Assembly: GCA_020536535.1 (NCBI GenBank)
Contig: JAHLWZ010000602.1
Coordinates: forward strand, 46,292 to 110,291
Reading direction: 5' to 3'
Origin: Pelomyxa schiedti
Lineage: Eukaryota > Evosea > Pelobiontida > Pelomyxidae
Length of the DNA: 64,000 nucleotides
The notes beneath the pieces were generated by a model. It saw only the letters and a list, made by a program, of their open reading frames with translations. It had not been told where the DNA came from and ran no database searches. Positions 31,619 to 43,129 of the stretch are shown here, piece by piece (positions within the stretch are counted from its first letter, which is position 1; each line of letters starts with the position of its first letter). The translations under genes were made by a program, and so were the position numbers.

Positions 31619-32488
31619 ATGTTGTTTGCGCGAACCAGCACGAGGATGCACGTTATTATATACCTGAGCATATCGGCCACTTCAGGGGTGATGTTGGCCG
31701 TTGGCCTGCTCATGATTTGGTGCGGGGTGTCGCCGACGCTGTCCCATCATTGGGAAACGGCGCTGTTCGTGCTGGCCCAGGTAGTCGTGGTGGCGATTCT
31801 GTTCGCGCCGGTGGTGATGAACCTGGCTACTTTGTTGTGGCTCACGAGGACAAAGGCAGCAATGCCTTGTGTAGTATCCACTGTTATCGAGTGTGCAAGT
31901 GTTGGTGCCCTCATAATGCACACGTATTCTGCTGTATCAGGTTTGTTTGCATGTCATTCTATCTTCCAATATTTTACTTTTTTTTTCCCCTTTTTTTTAC
32001 ATTATTGGTATTCAATAGCAGTAACCGGAAGTAGTAATAGTAATAAACAAAAAAAAAAAAAAGAGAGTATCGACTGCAGCGGTTCGCTGTGCAACTACGA
32101 TTACGTGTTCTGCGCCGGCATAATCATCTCCCTCGTGTGCTGCGCCTCCAACGCCATAGTGTCAGTCATTCTGCTCTCTAAGATACTCTTCCAGCTCGGC
32201 GGCGGCCGGTTGCACGACCGCCATACGCTGGTGTTCTCACGACCGGCACCCAGGCCCATGCCACCCCCATCACCTCGGCCGCTGTACAGTGGCGGCCACG
32301 TGCATTACTTTGGAGAGGATGAGGACATTCAGGGTGGCGACGACGCTGACAGTGGGAATGGGAATGATGGGAATGGCAACGGGCATGGAACTTGTGGTGG
32401 CGATGCCGGCGACGGCGATGGTGATGCGTATTACAGTGTAGTGAGCGGTGACAATGGCACCACCCAAAGTGACAATGGAGGTGAATGA
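31619..32488 (+). CDS. Four-helix membrane protein with acidic Gly/Asp/Asn-rich tail
   Basis: Starts MLFARTSTRMHVIIYLSIS. Exon 1 carries three hydrophobic helices (IIYLSISATSGVMLAVGLL, ALFVLAQVVVVAILFAPVV, CVVSTVIECASVGALIM). An intron of about 125 bp (GTTTGTTT...AAAAAG, about 31941-32065) joins YSAVS to ESIDCSGSL, and a fourth helix follows (VFCAGIIISLVCCASNAIVS). The cytosolic tail is proline-rich, then a stretch dominated by Gly, Asp and Asn (DDADSGNGNDG-type). The four-helix layout resembles MARVEL or tetraspan proteins, but no diagnostic motif was seen, so no function is assigned. The long frame runs through the intron, which would insert meaningless Lys/Phe-rich sequence if left unspliced. 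Confidence 0.6.
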   Translation: MLFARTSTRMHVIIYLSISATSGVMLAVGLLMIWCGVSPTLSHHWETALFVLAQVVVVAILFAPVVMNLATLLWLTRTKAAMPCVVSTVIECASVGALIMHTYSAVSGLFACHSIFQYFTFFFPFFLHYWYSIAVTGSSNSNKQKKKKESIDCSGSLCNYDYVFCAGIIISLVCCASNAIVSVILLSKILFQLGGGRLHDRHTLVFSRPAPRPMPPPSPRPLYSGGHVHYFGEDEDIQGGDDADSGNGNDGNGNGHGTCGGDAGDGDGDAYYSVVSGDNGTTQSDNGGE

Positions 32489-32745
32489 AGAAGATTGTGT
32501 TGAAGGAAACACCCACTCCCAAGGCCTTGAAAGCCCGTGAATGAATGCCATCCAATCACTGTACCACCTTCCCGTTGTATACACATACACCCACAGAGTG
32601 TCACTCTTTGTATTAACCCTATGCTATCAATCTAAACATTATTTTTGTCCAGTCAACTTGCACCTACAAAACCAGCAAAAGAGCAAAAAAAATGGTCAGT
32701 TTCATTTTTTCGTTTCACGCCCCGGCAAAACACAAAAAAAAAAAA

Positions 32746-34102
32746 ATGCTGGTCGCCAAGTGGGTCGCGGTGGTGTGTTGTTTGTTGTGTGCTTTCGTAG
32801 ATCTAGCTGTTGGACAAACGGGAGCACCTGAGGCCACGTGTAATGTGCCTCTCGTTTTGGGCACAATGACCACCGACGCACCGGCCGATTACATGCTCAG
32901 AATTGAGCTAGTGAACGCGATGTACAACTCGCCGACGGTTTATTCTTACACGCTGCAAGTAGTGAGCATGTACTGCCTAATCTAACGTCAGATTTTCTTC
33001 CTTTTTCGTTCTCTTCTTTTTCCTTTACTTTACTTTCTTTTCCTCACCAGTGTTTTCTTTTGGTTTTGTCTAACCATCAAAAGGTCTCCGTACTTCGCCT
33101 CTACATTTTACACAGTACCGGCGCAGATCCCTTCCAATGTACTAACTGCTGTGGTTCTGGGTACCAGCAGCGTGCTTAACACTACGGGTTACAATAAGTG
33201 CCAGTTTTTGCTACAGTTTTCCATGAAAACAGGTATGGCACTAAAAAATAATTACAGCTCTGTAACGACTTATCCCAGCTTGCACATGTGATGGTGTGTT
33301 CTCAGTGTTGTTCAATATGAGCTGCAACCCAGATAGCACTTTGTACTGTTCGACTACAGAGCTGGCGTCACATAAAACTGTCACAGCAAAGATCCCTGTT
33401 TCCACTCCACAATCAAGTTCGGAGTCCAGCAGTGTGAGTTTGAGTTCAAGTATAAGCTCGAGTGAGAGCTATAGTCAGAGCTCAAGCTATAGCTCAAGTG
33501 CAAGTGAAAGCACGAGCACTAGTGAAAGTAGAAGTTCAAGCACCAGCTACAGCACAAGCAAAAGCTGGAGTGCAAGTACAAGTTTCAGCAACAGCCGAAG
33601 CATGAGTGCAAGCCTAAGCGAAAGTGACAGCACAAGCACTTCTGAAAGCCTCAGTGGCAGCCAAAGACAGTATAGTTCAAGCCTGAGCACAAGTGGCCTG
33701 CCCAGTTCTCAAAGTATTAGTCACAGCACAAGCACAAGTAAAAGCACAAGTCAAAGCACAAGCACAAGCGATAGCGATAGCGATAGTTGGAGCACAAGTG
33801 AAAGTAACAGCTTGACTAGCACGAGCAAAAGCATAAGTGCGAGTCTCAGTACAAGCATGAGCTTTAGCCACAGTTTCAGCCCAGGGGAAAGTTCCGAAGT
33901 GGTAAAAAGCCACAGTGCCAGTGAGGAAAGTAGTAGTGATGTCAGCCTCGACACCACTACACAAGTTATCATCATAGTGGTTGTTGTGGTGGTGGTGGTG
34001 CCTCCTTTGGTAGTTCTCCTTGGCTTTGTGATACACCTTGCCATTTCCACAGCACGAGGGAACCCCCCCTCGCACTGGAAGGTGGTGCCACTTCATGAAT
34101 GA
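32746..34102 (+). CDS. Type I surface protein with serine-rich stalk
   Basis: ATG 32746 gives a clean signal peptide (MLVAKWVAVVCCLLCAFVDL...GQ). An earlier in-frame ATG at 32692 would add a Lys-rich leader and is less likely. An ectodomain with conserved cysteines follows, in exons about 32746-32955, 33085-33230 and 33281 onward (ATCNVPLVLG; YNKCQFLLQF; TCDGVFSVLFNMSC). About 160 residues of alternating Ser (S-x-S-x, coded AGC/AGT at every other codon) form the stalk (33410-33890). One helix (IIIVVVVVVVVPPLVVLLGF) and a short basic tail end at 34102. This layout suits a heavily O-glycosylated adhesion or coat protein. Exact splice sites of the first two introns are approximate. Confidence 0.65.
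33410..33890 (+). repeat. Serine-dipeptide coding repeat
   Basis: Within the surface-protein gene, nearly every second codon is AGC, AGT or TCA, giving a (Ser-X)n stalk. The repeat is degenerate at DNA level, so it has probably been maintained for protein composition rather than being a recent microsatellite. Confidence 0.85.
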
Positions 34103-34267
34103 AAGAGTACCACTGGAAGCTTAGTCAGCTTCACATGGCTCAATGCAAAACCAGCCGTCACTCACTGGCAACCACCATCACATTTTTGACACTATACAAC
34201 ACCGTTGTAACATTATGCACAAGGTGACAAACACGAAAAGCAAGGGCTCTTCAGGTGATAAAATTGT

Positions 34268-34427
34268 TATTGGACGTTTCAGTCAAAAACCCGCCACACA
34301 AACAAAAAACGAGAACTCATCAAAATCAAACGAAATGCACTGGGTGCGCCCAGTGGAGAAACTTGTTTTTTGTTGGTTGTTTTTATTTTTCATTCATTAT
34401 GCCGTTTTTTGACTGAAACGTCCAATA
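34268..34427. mobile_element. 160-bp foldback element with 22-bp terminal inverted repeats (MITE-like)
   Basis: Perfect 22-bp inverted repeats occupy 34268-34289 and 34406-34427 (beginning TATTGGACGTTTCAGTC on each inward-reading strand). The outermost TA on each side could be a Tc1/mariner-type target duplication. A second palindrome (CACTGGG-TGCG-CCCAGTG, 34338-34355) sits at the exact centre, and the arms between show partial complementarity. There is no coding capacity. It lies in the spacer between two membrane-protein genes. A non-autonomous DNA transposon is the most likely explanation; a long transcribed hairpin is the alternative. Confidence 0.65.
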
Positions 34428-34522
34428 CCATAGACATTTCCCCAAGACACAACAGTGAGAAGTTTCATCACCGGCGATTGTTTTCAGCTAAAAAAGTCGG
34501 ACGAAGACAAGGAACGCAACCG

Positions 34523-34860
34523 TAGAGTGGTGGTTTTAAATTGTCGACGATGCCGGTGGTGTGTCCGCGTAGTTGTGGGAGGAGGACGGAGCAAGTTGGG
34601 ACCTACGTTTTCTTTGGGGCCGTGTTTGGTGTCCCATGCCNNNNNNNNNNNNNNNNNNNNNNNNNNNNNNNNNNNNNNNNNNNNNNNNNNNNNNNNNNNN
34701 NNNNNNNNNNNNNNNNNNNNNNNNNNNNNNNNNNNNNNNNCCGTAGAGTGGTGGTTTTAAATTGTCGACGATGCCGGTGGTGTGTCCGCGTAGTTGTGGG
34801 AGGAGGACGGAGCAAGTTGGGACCTACGTTTTCTTTGGGGCCGTGTTTGGTGTCCCATGC
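34523..34860. repeat. Exact duplication flanking an assembly gap (likely artefact)
   Basis: The sequence from about 34523 to 34640 recurs exactly from 34741 to about 34858, with 100 N between. The copy includes the ATG and first 30 codons of the following gene. Exact identity ending at the gap on one side and starting at it on the other indicates overlapping contig ends left unmerged, not a biological repeat. Confidence 0.85.
34641..34740. other. Assembly gap (100 N)
   Basis: A run of 100 N between two identical copies of about 118 bp; most likely a false gap. Confidence 0.98.
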
Positions 34861-35795
34861 CTGATTGTGCTGGCAGTGATAATACCTCTTACTGAAAATC
34901 CGACCGATTATTTCGTGCCTGGAATCGCCACAGTGACCAATGACTCCCAGGGTTATTATTTTCTGTTTTTTAAAGATTTTTTTCTTTTTTTTTAAAAATT
35001 CCAAGTTTTGGCTATGTTAAGTTAATTGTAATTGTTTTTTTTTTAATTGGTATTGATTTAAATATATGAAGTTGTTAGGTATACTTCGGGAGGAGTGGAC
35101 TACTACCGCCCGGAGTGGTCTGTTAACATTGTGGATGAGTCTGATAACAAAAATTACACGAAGAAGGCTGCTACGCACACAACCTCGTAGGCCCCCCCCC
35201 CTCTTCCATGATTGTATCCCCTTATCTCTTGTAAGATTACAAGGAGCAACATGTACAATTGAAGAAGCAACTGGTTTGATTCACTCCAACCCACCATATT
35301 TGTTCACATGTCTTAACAGAATTCCTGCAAAAGTACCTTCCCGGGCAGAAGTACACCGTAATGTTTGCCCCTTGTATGTAAGTTTCCATCCAGTTGTACT
35401 TTTTTTTTTTTGAACTCCATGTTACCTCATTTATTAATATGTCACCTAGCAAAAATTGTTAATTATCCTTACCTGGGTCAACTTTCCAAACCGTCTTCAT
35501 TGGCATTCTTTTACTATGATCCCTCCTACTTTGATCAAGAGCACCACACGACCCTCGTTGAATTGGGGGTACTGGGGGCCATTCTCGGGGCTGCAGCTCT
35601 TGGGGTCACAATTGCCGGCCTGGTCCACCTATTTGTTCTGCGTCCGCAAATGCACAGTATGTATTTCTTCTCCCACTGTCATACCTTGTAGGATAGAATC
35701 TCACACTTCTTCCAGAACTCAAGAAAATAGTGCGGAAAGCTAGGAACTCTGCCCACACCAACGCTGTTATAGAACCCTCTGAAGACTTCTCTTAA
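34771..35795 (+). CDS. Two-helix membrane protein of unknown family
   Basis: The ATG is at 34771 (MPVVCPRSC; a second copy exists left of the gap). Helix 1 (TYVFFGAVFGVPCLIVLAVII) lies near the N-terminus. An outer domain follows, spliced from several exons: TENPTDYFVPGIATVTNDSQ, GGVDYYRPEWSVNIVDES, KNYTKKAATHT, FLQKYLPGQKYTVMFAPC and YPYLGQLSKPSSLAFFYYD. Helix 2 is LGVLGAILGAAALGVTIAGL, with a short basic tail in a last exon (KLKKIVRKARNS...EPSEDFS, stop at 35793-35795). Two helices with an outer loop resemble receptor- or channel-like designs, but I do not recognise the family. The intron near 34950-35077 is long and T-rich. Confidence 0.55.
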
Positions 35796-36460
35796 TGCCT
35801 TTGCCGAACAAACCCCTTTTTTGTTTTTATCAAAAAGATACTTCCGCCAACCCAAACAAATCCAAGATGTTGATTCCCGCGTACACTTTTATAGGTGGTT
35901 GATTCTGGGAGGGGCAGCTTGCCTCAATTGGGGTGGGGGGTAAAAAACATCCGTTACGAAAAGGTGCATTATCACACAAGCACCACGGTCAACGGTCCAT
36001 TTAAGGAAAGTAGCTTAAACTTCCGCAATCTCGGCGTACCAAGTAAACGAAAAGCAAGGAACTGACGGAATTAAATAGGAGAAAAAAAGCTGTGCTAAGA
36101 AAAATGGGCCCAGCCGTCAAACAAACAAAAGCGCAAATATCAAAACAGACAAAAAAAAAATACAATAACAAAGACCAGGGCCAAGGACTTGGTCGTTGTG
36201 GTTGTGCGGAAAGACGTTAATCTACGCACACACAGAGAAACACACGGCTATTAAGCATGATGTTGGTGGGGGTGGTGTTGAGGGTTGTTGGAGCTGTGGC
36301 GTCAATGCCATCACCCGCCATCTTGCGTCATATGAACGGGAAAAATGGACCGTTTGGGAACGCAGACGAAAGGTTATCGACGGGATTTTTTTTCCCTCCT
36401 GAAATTGTTTTATCCTCTTTTACAAGTATTTGGGGTGGCTAAGTCCTCATAGTGAACATA
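35796..36460. other. Convergent intergenic region, no gene seen
   Basis: A 665-bp stretch between two genes that converge. Only short frames are present, and no splice-consistent coding, RNA or repeat was found. It should contain both polyadenylation regions. Confidence 0.45.
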
Positions 36461-37823
36461 TCACCAGCCAGTGAATACAGCAAGGCAAGTTAGGGCTCCT
36501 GCCTCAGAGAGCTCTCTATTTATTGGATTTTGAATTGAATTACGGCACCAGCACTCAAATACAATCATGCCAGCCAATGCATCCAACACGGTTTTGTAGG
36601 ATGACACTGTGACGGCAATCCTTCCAATGTTGTACCCTGCTTGTGCTTCAGAGTCATTGGTCAGGCATCGTGCTGATACATGATTCAGGCACACCCCCAC
36701 ACGGCCTGTAATACTCGTAGCAGACTGAATCATGGCCTTTGTTATTGATTCTTCACAAGTGCTGTGTAGTATACGGACAACGATCGGCGGACCTTTTGTT
36801 ATCAGTTACAATTACTTCAAAACATAAGAGGATCTACCATAACTGGGCGCAACATTAGAGTGCATCCTTGCTTGTATCTGCGGGGTGGTAATACATTGCT
36901 GTGGCTCTGGAGTTATGTTGCATTCATGTGGCGTACAGGCTCTTTTCCGGGGCGATTCAGCCATGCCTATTTGTAACATAGATTGGAAGCTATGGTTGTC
37001 ATATTTCTCAGCTGCTTCAACCATTGAAGGGGATGAAGATGAAGATGATATCAAGAATGATGGGGATGTGTGAGAGGGTGGGGAATGTGTGGGTGACTGG
37101 GAAGGGTGGACAAAAATACAAGAAGGGGTTTGTTCATCACTGGAATTTTTCCGTGGCGGCCTCAAGTTGGGAGTACTTTTACACGAATGATTGTCTACTG
37201 GCCTTCTCAGCCTGTAAGAGGATTCTAGGCTTTGAAGTGCACTACCGTTGAACCCAACAGCGGGTTTCTTGTGATAATCGCGGGCTACAAGGCGGAACTT
37301 CTTTGTTGAAGCAATGCTTCCTCCACCAAAGTCTATCAGCAATACTAGTTCACTGGTATTGATATGGGTTCTATTGATTTTTAGTATGTTTCACGCTTGT
37401 TGTGTGGGCAAACTTTGGAGAAGAGCAAAACTGCTTTATTGTGAACTGAAATACTTCCGTTTCTCCGGACGCAGAAGTTACAGGTATGTGCTCTTTTATT
37501 AACACGCGTAACAGTTTACCACCAGGACCTTTGCACAATCCACAAAGTGCTTCTACGCAATGTAAGCCGGAAGTTTTACGTTTACCACGCATACCTTTTT
37601 GGGTGTAGAAGTCACAGCACTTGGCGGATATTACAACTCCAAATATGTCTTGTATACTCATCCTCTTCTCAATTCGCCACCTCTTGTTCACTTCCACACT
37701 AAGCTGTGCAAAATATTATTCATTTGACTACACCAGGTGTTTAATTCCTACATCAGGATAACTCCGAGGCCAAATATCAAATCGCGATAGTCGTACAATG
37801 ACGTCGTCACACAGCGTTTCCAT
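36461..37823 (-). CDS. Unassigned multi-exon protein
   Basis: The likely start is at 37823 (METLCDDVIVRL). Exons join as PRSYPD / LSVEVNKRWRIEKRMSIQD..YTQK / EALCGLCK / EHIPVTSASGETEVF / HELVLLIDFGGGSIAST...RLVARDYHKK. A Ser/Pro-rich segment follows (SPTHSPPSHTSPSFL, 36812-37342). A last exon reads ILHSTCEESITKAMIQS...DALAGMIVFECWC, with the stop at 36461-36463. The Cys pair in ALCGLC and the 'FRLVA' strand recall a Rel-homology or SPT23/MGA2-like DNA-binding region, but the match is too weak to name. The last exon resembles nothing I know and could belong to a separate gene. Confidence 0.4.
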
Positions 37824-38438
37824 TTTTTACTGACTCTTTGCTTGCCGTGAGGTGTTTTTTTTTTTTAGTTGTTTTTGGTGGTGTGCCCACACAGACAACG
37901 GTTTCTCTGGAATAAAATTCGTCAACACAGACTTTTATCCGCATACGCTTTTAGGGTAATGCCCAAAAGCAGCGAGCACCAAAGACTCTCCAAAGCCCCT
38001 CGGCAAGCAACGAAAACCCAGTTAGCTCGTTACTCTCAATAACGCAGTTCTGCTATTGCCCAGTTCAAAAGTGTTTCTGTTGCACAAAATCAAAAGATAA
38101 CAATTGAACGTTCATGTTTCTTACGGAAATGAAAATCCGATAGCAATGAGCTCTGTAAAGTTCAGTGCTATCTTACCTCCTTTCCCACAATGATGAGCGA
38201 CAGTCCAAAGTCGGTGCCTACAAAGCCGAGGGGGCACAGAAGGAGAGGTCGAGGATGAAATTATTGGACAATTTGCGAATGACCCCATGTGATTCCAATT
38301 TTACTTACTGAGCCGGACTTTTTTTTAATCAGCTCTCAGCCTCAGCTTAGTGAACAGATCCAGAGTTGCCATGATTCCAAACCCAAAAAGAAATTCGATC
38401 ATTCTTTTTTTAATTTCCTTCGAAGACCCTCGTTCACC
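37824..38438. other. Divergent intergenic region, no gene seen
   Basis: A 615-bp spacer between the unassigned minus-strand gene and the isoleucyl-tRNA synthetase gene, holding two promoters. No frame, tRNA cloverleaf or repeat was identified by eye. Confidence 0.45.
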
Positions 38439-41400
38439 ATGCAGAGCGGTACCACAAACAAACGCAACAGCACAAACTAAAACAACACAGTGCCTGATAA
38501 GATCAATTTTGCCAAGGAGGAGCAGAAGACACAGGAGTTCTGGGATCGCGTTGACGTGTTCAATCAGTGCCTCAAGCGCAACGAGGGGCTCCCTCAGTAC
38601 TCGTTTTACGACGGCCCTCCTTTCGCCACTGGCACGCCCCATTATGGTCACATTTTGGCCGGTACCATCAAGGTTGTTATGGGACGTTGAGTGGATGGTT
38701 TTTGTGTTTTTTTATGTTTTTTTATTATTATTATTGTTTATTATTATTATAATGAGGGAGTATTGACTCACACTAAATAACCAGGATACTGTTACAAGGT
38801 ACGCTCATCAAACTGGGCATCATGTTATAAGAAGGTTTGGGTGGGATACTCATGGCCTTCCTATCGAGTTTGAGATAGACAAGCTGCTTGGTATTAAGGT
38901 ATCCGGTCTCCCTGGTTCCGCCTTTCCCTTCTAAACTCTTGCTAGTGTACTGATGAAGTGCTCAAGTTCGGAATCCCTAAATACAATGCCGAATGCAGAG
39001 CCATTGTCATGAGGTACCAGTTTCCCCTCATTTGCACACACTGAAAAAACCACTCAAAGATACTCTGAGGAATGGAAAGTTGTTGTGAAGCGAATGGGCC
39101 GCTGGATTGATATGGATCATCCATATAAAACGATGGATCTTTCATTTATGGAAAGTGTATGGTGGGTTTTTTGGAGACTTTGGAAACTTGGTCTTGTCTA
39201 CCGCGGATTTAAAGTGATGCCATTTTCTACAGCATGTGCAACTCCTTTGTCCAACTTTGAGGCCAATATGCAATACAGAGATGTTTCTGACCCTGCAAGT
39301 ATTCTTTCCCTAAATAGGATTTCTTTTTGTAAAAAAAATAAAATGTAAAAAAAAAAGTTTACCTCACGATGCCACTGGAATCTGAACCCGAGGTTTCTCT
39401 ACTTGTGTGGACAACCACACCTTGGACTTTGCCCAGCAACCTTGGTGTTTGTGTAAATGCCTCGTTTGACTATGTCAAAATCAAGGGTATCTTTTCCTAT
39501 TTTCACTGTGTCAAGTTGATCGCAATGAAGATGAAGAAAGTGGCCAGTTTTACATCGTTGGAGAGCCTCTTCTTCCAAGTCTTCCTTATAAGGCAAGAAT
39601 GACTGTCATTGAGAAGTTCAAGGGCTCTACATTAGTTGGCAAATTCTACATTCCACTTTTTGACTATTTCAAATCTGTGAGTCTATTTATTCTCCCATCA
39701 CGCTCTTCTAAGATAAATTGTGCAGGAACGTGCCTCTCACAATGCCTTCCGCATTGTTGCAGATCCTTATGTTACAAATGATAGTGGAACTGGTCTTGTC
39801 CATATGGCTCCTGCTTTTGGTGAGGACGATTTCAGAGTGTGCTTGGACAATGGGATCATTTCCAAAGGAGAAACATTAGTGTGCCCAGTGGATAACAATG
39901 GAAGATTTACTGCAGAAGTAACGGAATTTGCTGGGGTTTATGTGAAAGTAAGTACTGTGAACCTGACCAGGCTTCTTACCTGCAATAAGGATGCAGACAA
40001 AGATATCATGCATCTGTTGAAGCAGAAAGGACGTGTCTTTTTCCAAGGAACTAAAGTTCACAGTTATCCTTTCTGTTGGCGATCAGATACTCCATTAATT
40101 TACAAGGCCGTTCCTAGCTGGTTTGTGGCTGTAGAAAAGATTAAAGAAAACCTGTTGCTTAACAACAAGAAGACTTATTGGTATTTGTGCTTTCTTTTGG
40201 CTCTCATAAATTCAACCTTCCCGTTCTATTTTAAAACTCAAAAAGGGTTCCCGAATTTGTCCAAGAGAAGAGATTCCATAATTGGCTCGAATCCGCTCAT
40301 GACTGGGCTGTCAGCAGAAATCGCTTTTGGGGTACACCTCTGCCTATCTGGATCAGTGATGACGGACAAGAAGCAAGCCAGTAAATTTACTGTTGACATT
40401 GTTTAATCCCCATGCAGGTTAGGGTAATCGGTTCAGTAGAAAAACTAAACAGGCTCTCTGGACTTCATATTACTGACTTGCACCGGGAAAAGTACCCGAT
40501 AATTTTTTTTTTGCAACGTTAATGCCATTACAGTGTGGATGACGTAAAAATCCCCTCTAAAAAGAACCCAGGAACATTCTTGCACCGTGTTCCAGAAGTA
40601 TTTGATTGCTGGTTCGAAAGTGGCAGGTAGGACACTAACTTTTACTTTTATCTGCTTAGTACTTCAGTATGCCATATGGACAAATGCACTACCCCTTCGA
40701 GAATAAGGAGTTGTTTGAAGCAAGTTTCCCTGCAGACTTCATTGCTGAGGGAATTGATCAAGTAAGCCCTGCGTTCCAAAAGTGAAATATTAATTAGGGA
40801 CAGACAAGAGGCTGGTTCTACACTCTGCTGGTATTATCCACTGCTCTTTTCAACAAACCGCCTTTCAAGAACCTCATTGTTAATGGACTCGTTCTTGCCA
40901 GGTTTCGTGAAATTACCTCCATTTTTGGCTCAAATCTAGAAAGTGATGGCAAAAAAATGAGTAAACGCCTGAAGAATTACCCGGATCCAGTTCTTATAGC
41001 TGATAGATATGGTGCAGATGCATTACGGTAACCTTTGTTTCACTTTTGCCTGATTTAATCTTCTAAGTTTGTACTTGATTAATTCCCCCGTTGTACGGGG
41101 TGATTCTCTGAAATTCCAAGAAAAAGGGGTCAGGGAATTGTTGGCCCAAGTTTTCTTACCCTGGTTCAATGCTTATCGATTCCTTGCCCAAAATTCCACT
41201 AATTACCAAAAGGTTTTTCCTTTATTTTTTCTTTCCTTCTTAAGCAGCAAGCAGATGTTTTCCGAGTCGTTTTCTCCCGATCTAGAAAGAGTACTTGCCT
41301 CTGGTAACATCATGGACAAATGGATTCTATCAGAAACACAATCTTTGATAAAATTTGTGAGAGTAGAGATGGAACGTATGCTGTCTCCTCTGCTTGAGCT

Positions 41401-43043
41401 GGACATCTAAAATAATTGGAAACCCTAGATTACCGGTTGTACACAGTTGTACCCAAATTTGTGGATTTCATCTCTACCCTTACCAATTGGTATGTGAGAC
41501 TTAATAGGCAGCGCATCAAGGTAACTACTAGACCACTGAGTTCCCGTACTAACTTCTGGTAGGGGGTATTTGGTAAGGAAGATGCTATACTTTCCATGTC
41601 GACACTTTTCCATGTTTTGGTGACACTTTGCCGAGCTGGGGTTTATTTCTTCCAACACCAGTTGCTTTTGTTTTACACTTGTAGGCACCATTTACACCCT
41701 TCTTTGTGGAATATCTTTATCAGGGACTATGTTACTATATCCCAGCCTCAGAAAGACAAGACTGTTTGTTTCCATTTTTGTTTGTTTGTTCGTTCTTACT
41801 TTTTACAGCTGTCCATTACTGCTCATTCCCAGAGCCTTTAGAGCGTGCCATTAACCCTGTTATTGAAGGGAAACTGGCCTCAATGATGAACGTGATTAGT
41901 CTATGCCGTATAATAAGGGATAAACGCAACTGCCCTGTGAAGTACCCACTTCAGAGTCTGTCAGTGGTTACCCACAACAAGCAGTTCCTCAATGCCTTGA
42001 GTGAATTAGAGCCTTACATACAATCTGAGCTCAACATCAAGGAACTCGTACTCACTTCGGATGAGGGAAAATTTGTTCACGTACGAGTTGAGGCAGATAG
42101 AGCGAAGCTTGGGAAACGACTAAGAAAAGACATGGCTAAGGTCCTAGTAGGTCTTGCTGCTCTCAGTACTGAGAGTGTCAGAGAATTCCAGGCCACTGGT
42201 TCTATAGTTATCGAGGGACACAAACTTACCCTTGACGATGTTCAGGTTGGCTTTTAATTCAAATATTACATTTCATTGATAACAACTAGATCTTCCGAGA
42301 GTTTAAGGGTGACACAAAAAAACAAGAGGCAGTTTGGGAGAAAGATGTGCTCCTTGTTCTCAACTTGGAAGTAGATGAATCCATGAAGGCAAAAGGGCTT
42401 GCTCGCGAAGTTACGAACAAAATACAGAAGCTCCGAAAGCGCGTATGTTACGGAACTGCAGAAACCCGAATTCTAACCATTATATTTTACAGTCTGGTGT
42501 TGACCCACTTGACCCTGTTGACTTGTTTTATGCGGTTTCCCCTGCTGACAGCTGCGTTGCAAACGCTATCTCCAGTGAAATTCAGTTTATCTCTAACAGT
42601 AGAATTGCCATTCCCATTTGTTCATAGTAACCCCCACTAGCTCTTGGTTTTACTCCTCTTCCATTGGAACACAAACCACAATTCTGTCTGGTGATCGGAC
42701 AAGAAACATCCGATGTATACTTCCCTCCGCTCTACTTCTTCTTCCACACCAAAAATTCGCCCCACCACCCACAAACACCCAACAAATTCTAACACATCAA
42801 CAAACAAAACAGCTAAAAGGAGAAAACGCAAAGTTGCAGCTTGTTTTGACCTGCCGTCAGTTTGGTCTATCCAAAACAGTTCCAGAGGATGTTGCCATGT
42901 GGGTGGCTTCACGTAATTACTACCAGCTCCGTAACACCCTCAACACCCACGGGTCCTGCTCAATACGCATTGGTGACAACACAAACACCCTCACATTGGG
43001 TCAGAACATATTCCCCACTGTTAAGGACGCTGTAGGTCACTAA
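38439..43043 (+). CDS. ileS: Isoleucyl-tRNA synthetase, cytosolic type
   Basis: A ten-base first exon (38439-38448, ATG CAG AGC G) joins to [19 protein letters not shown] at 38491. The HIGH motif is in [12 protein letters not shown] (about 38625-38660) and the KMSKS motif is [13 protein letters not shown] (about 40947-40985). In between lie editing-domain pieces such as [16 protein letters not shown] (the CP1 TTPWT motif) and [19 protein letters not shown]. Also [29 protein letters not shown] and [15 protein letters not shown]-type segments. Anticodon-binding sequence ([24 protein letters not shown]) follows. About 16 short introns interrupt it. The last part ([15 protein letters not shown]...) is a divergent C-terminal appendage like that of eukaryotic enzymes. 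The reaction charges tRNA-Ile with isoleucine. Confidence 0.92.
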
Positions 43044-43129
43044 CGTGGGGGGAAAAAATAGCTCCCTCTTCATTCCATTCCGTTCCGTTCTATCTTTCTA
43101 TTGTTTAGAAGAAAAAATAAGAAGCCGAA

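Noticed and set aside
36000-38440. tRNA or small RNA genes in the two long spacers
   Set aside because: No cloverleaf with conserved A and B boxes could be found by eye. A tRNAscan or Infernal run would settle it.
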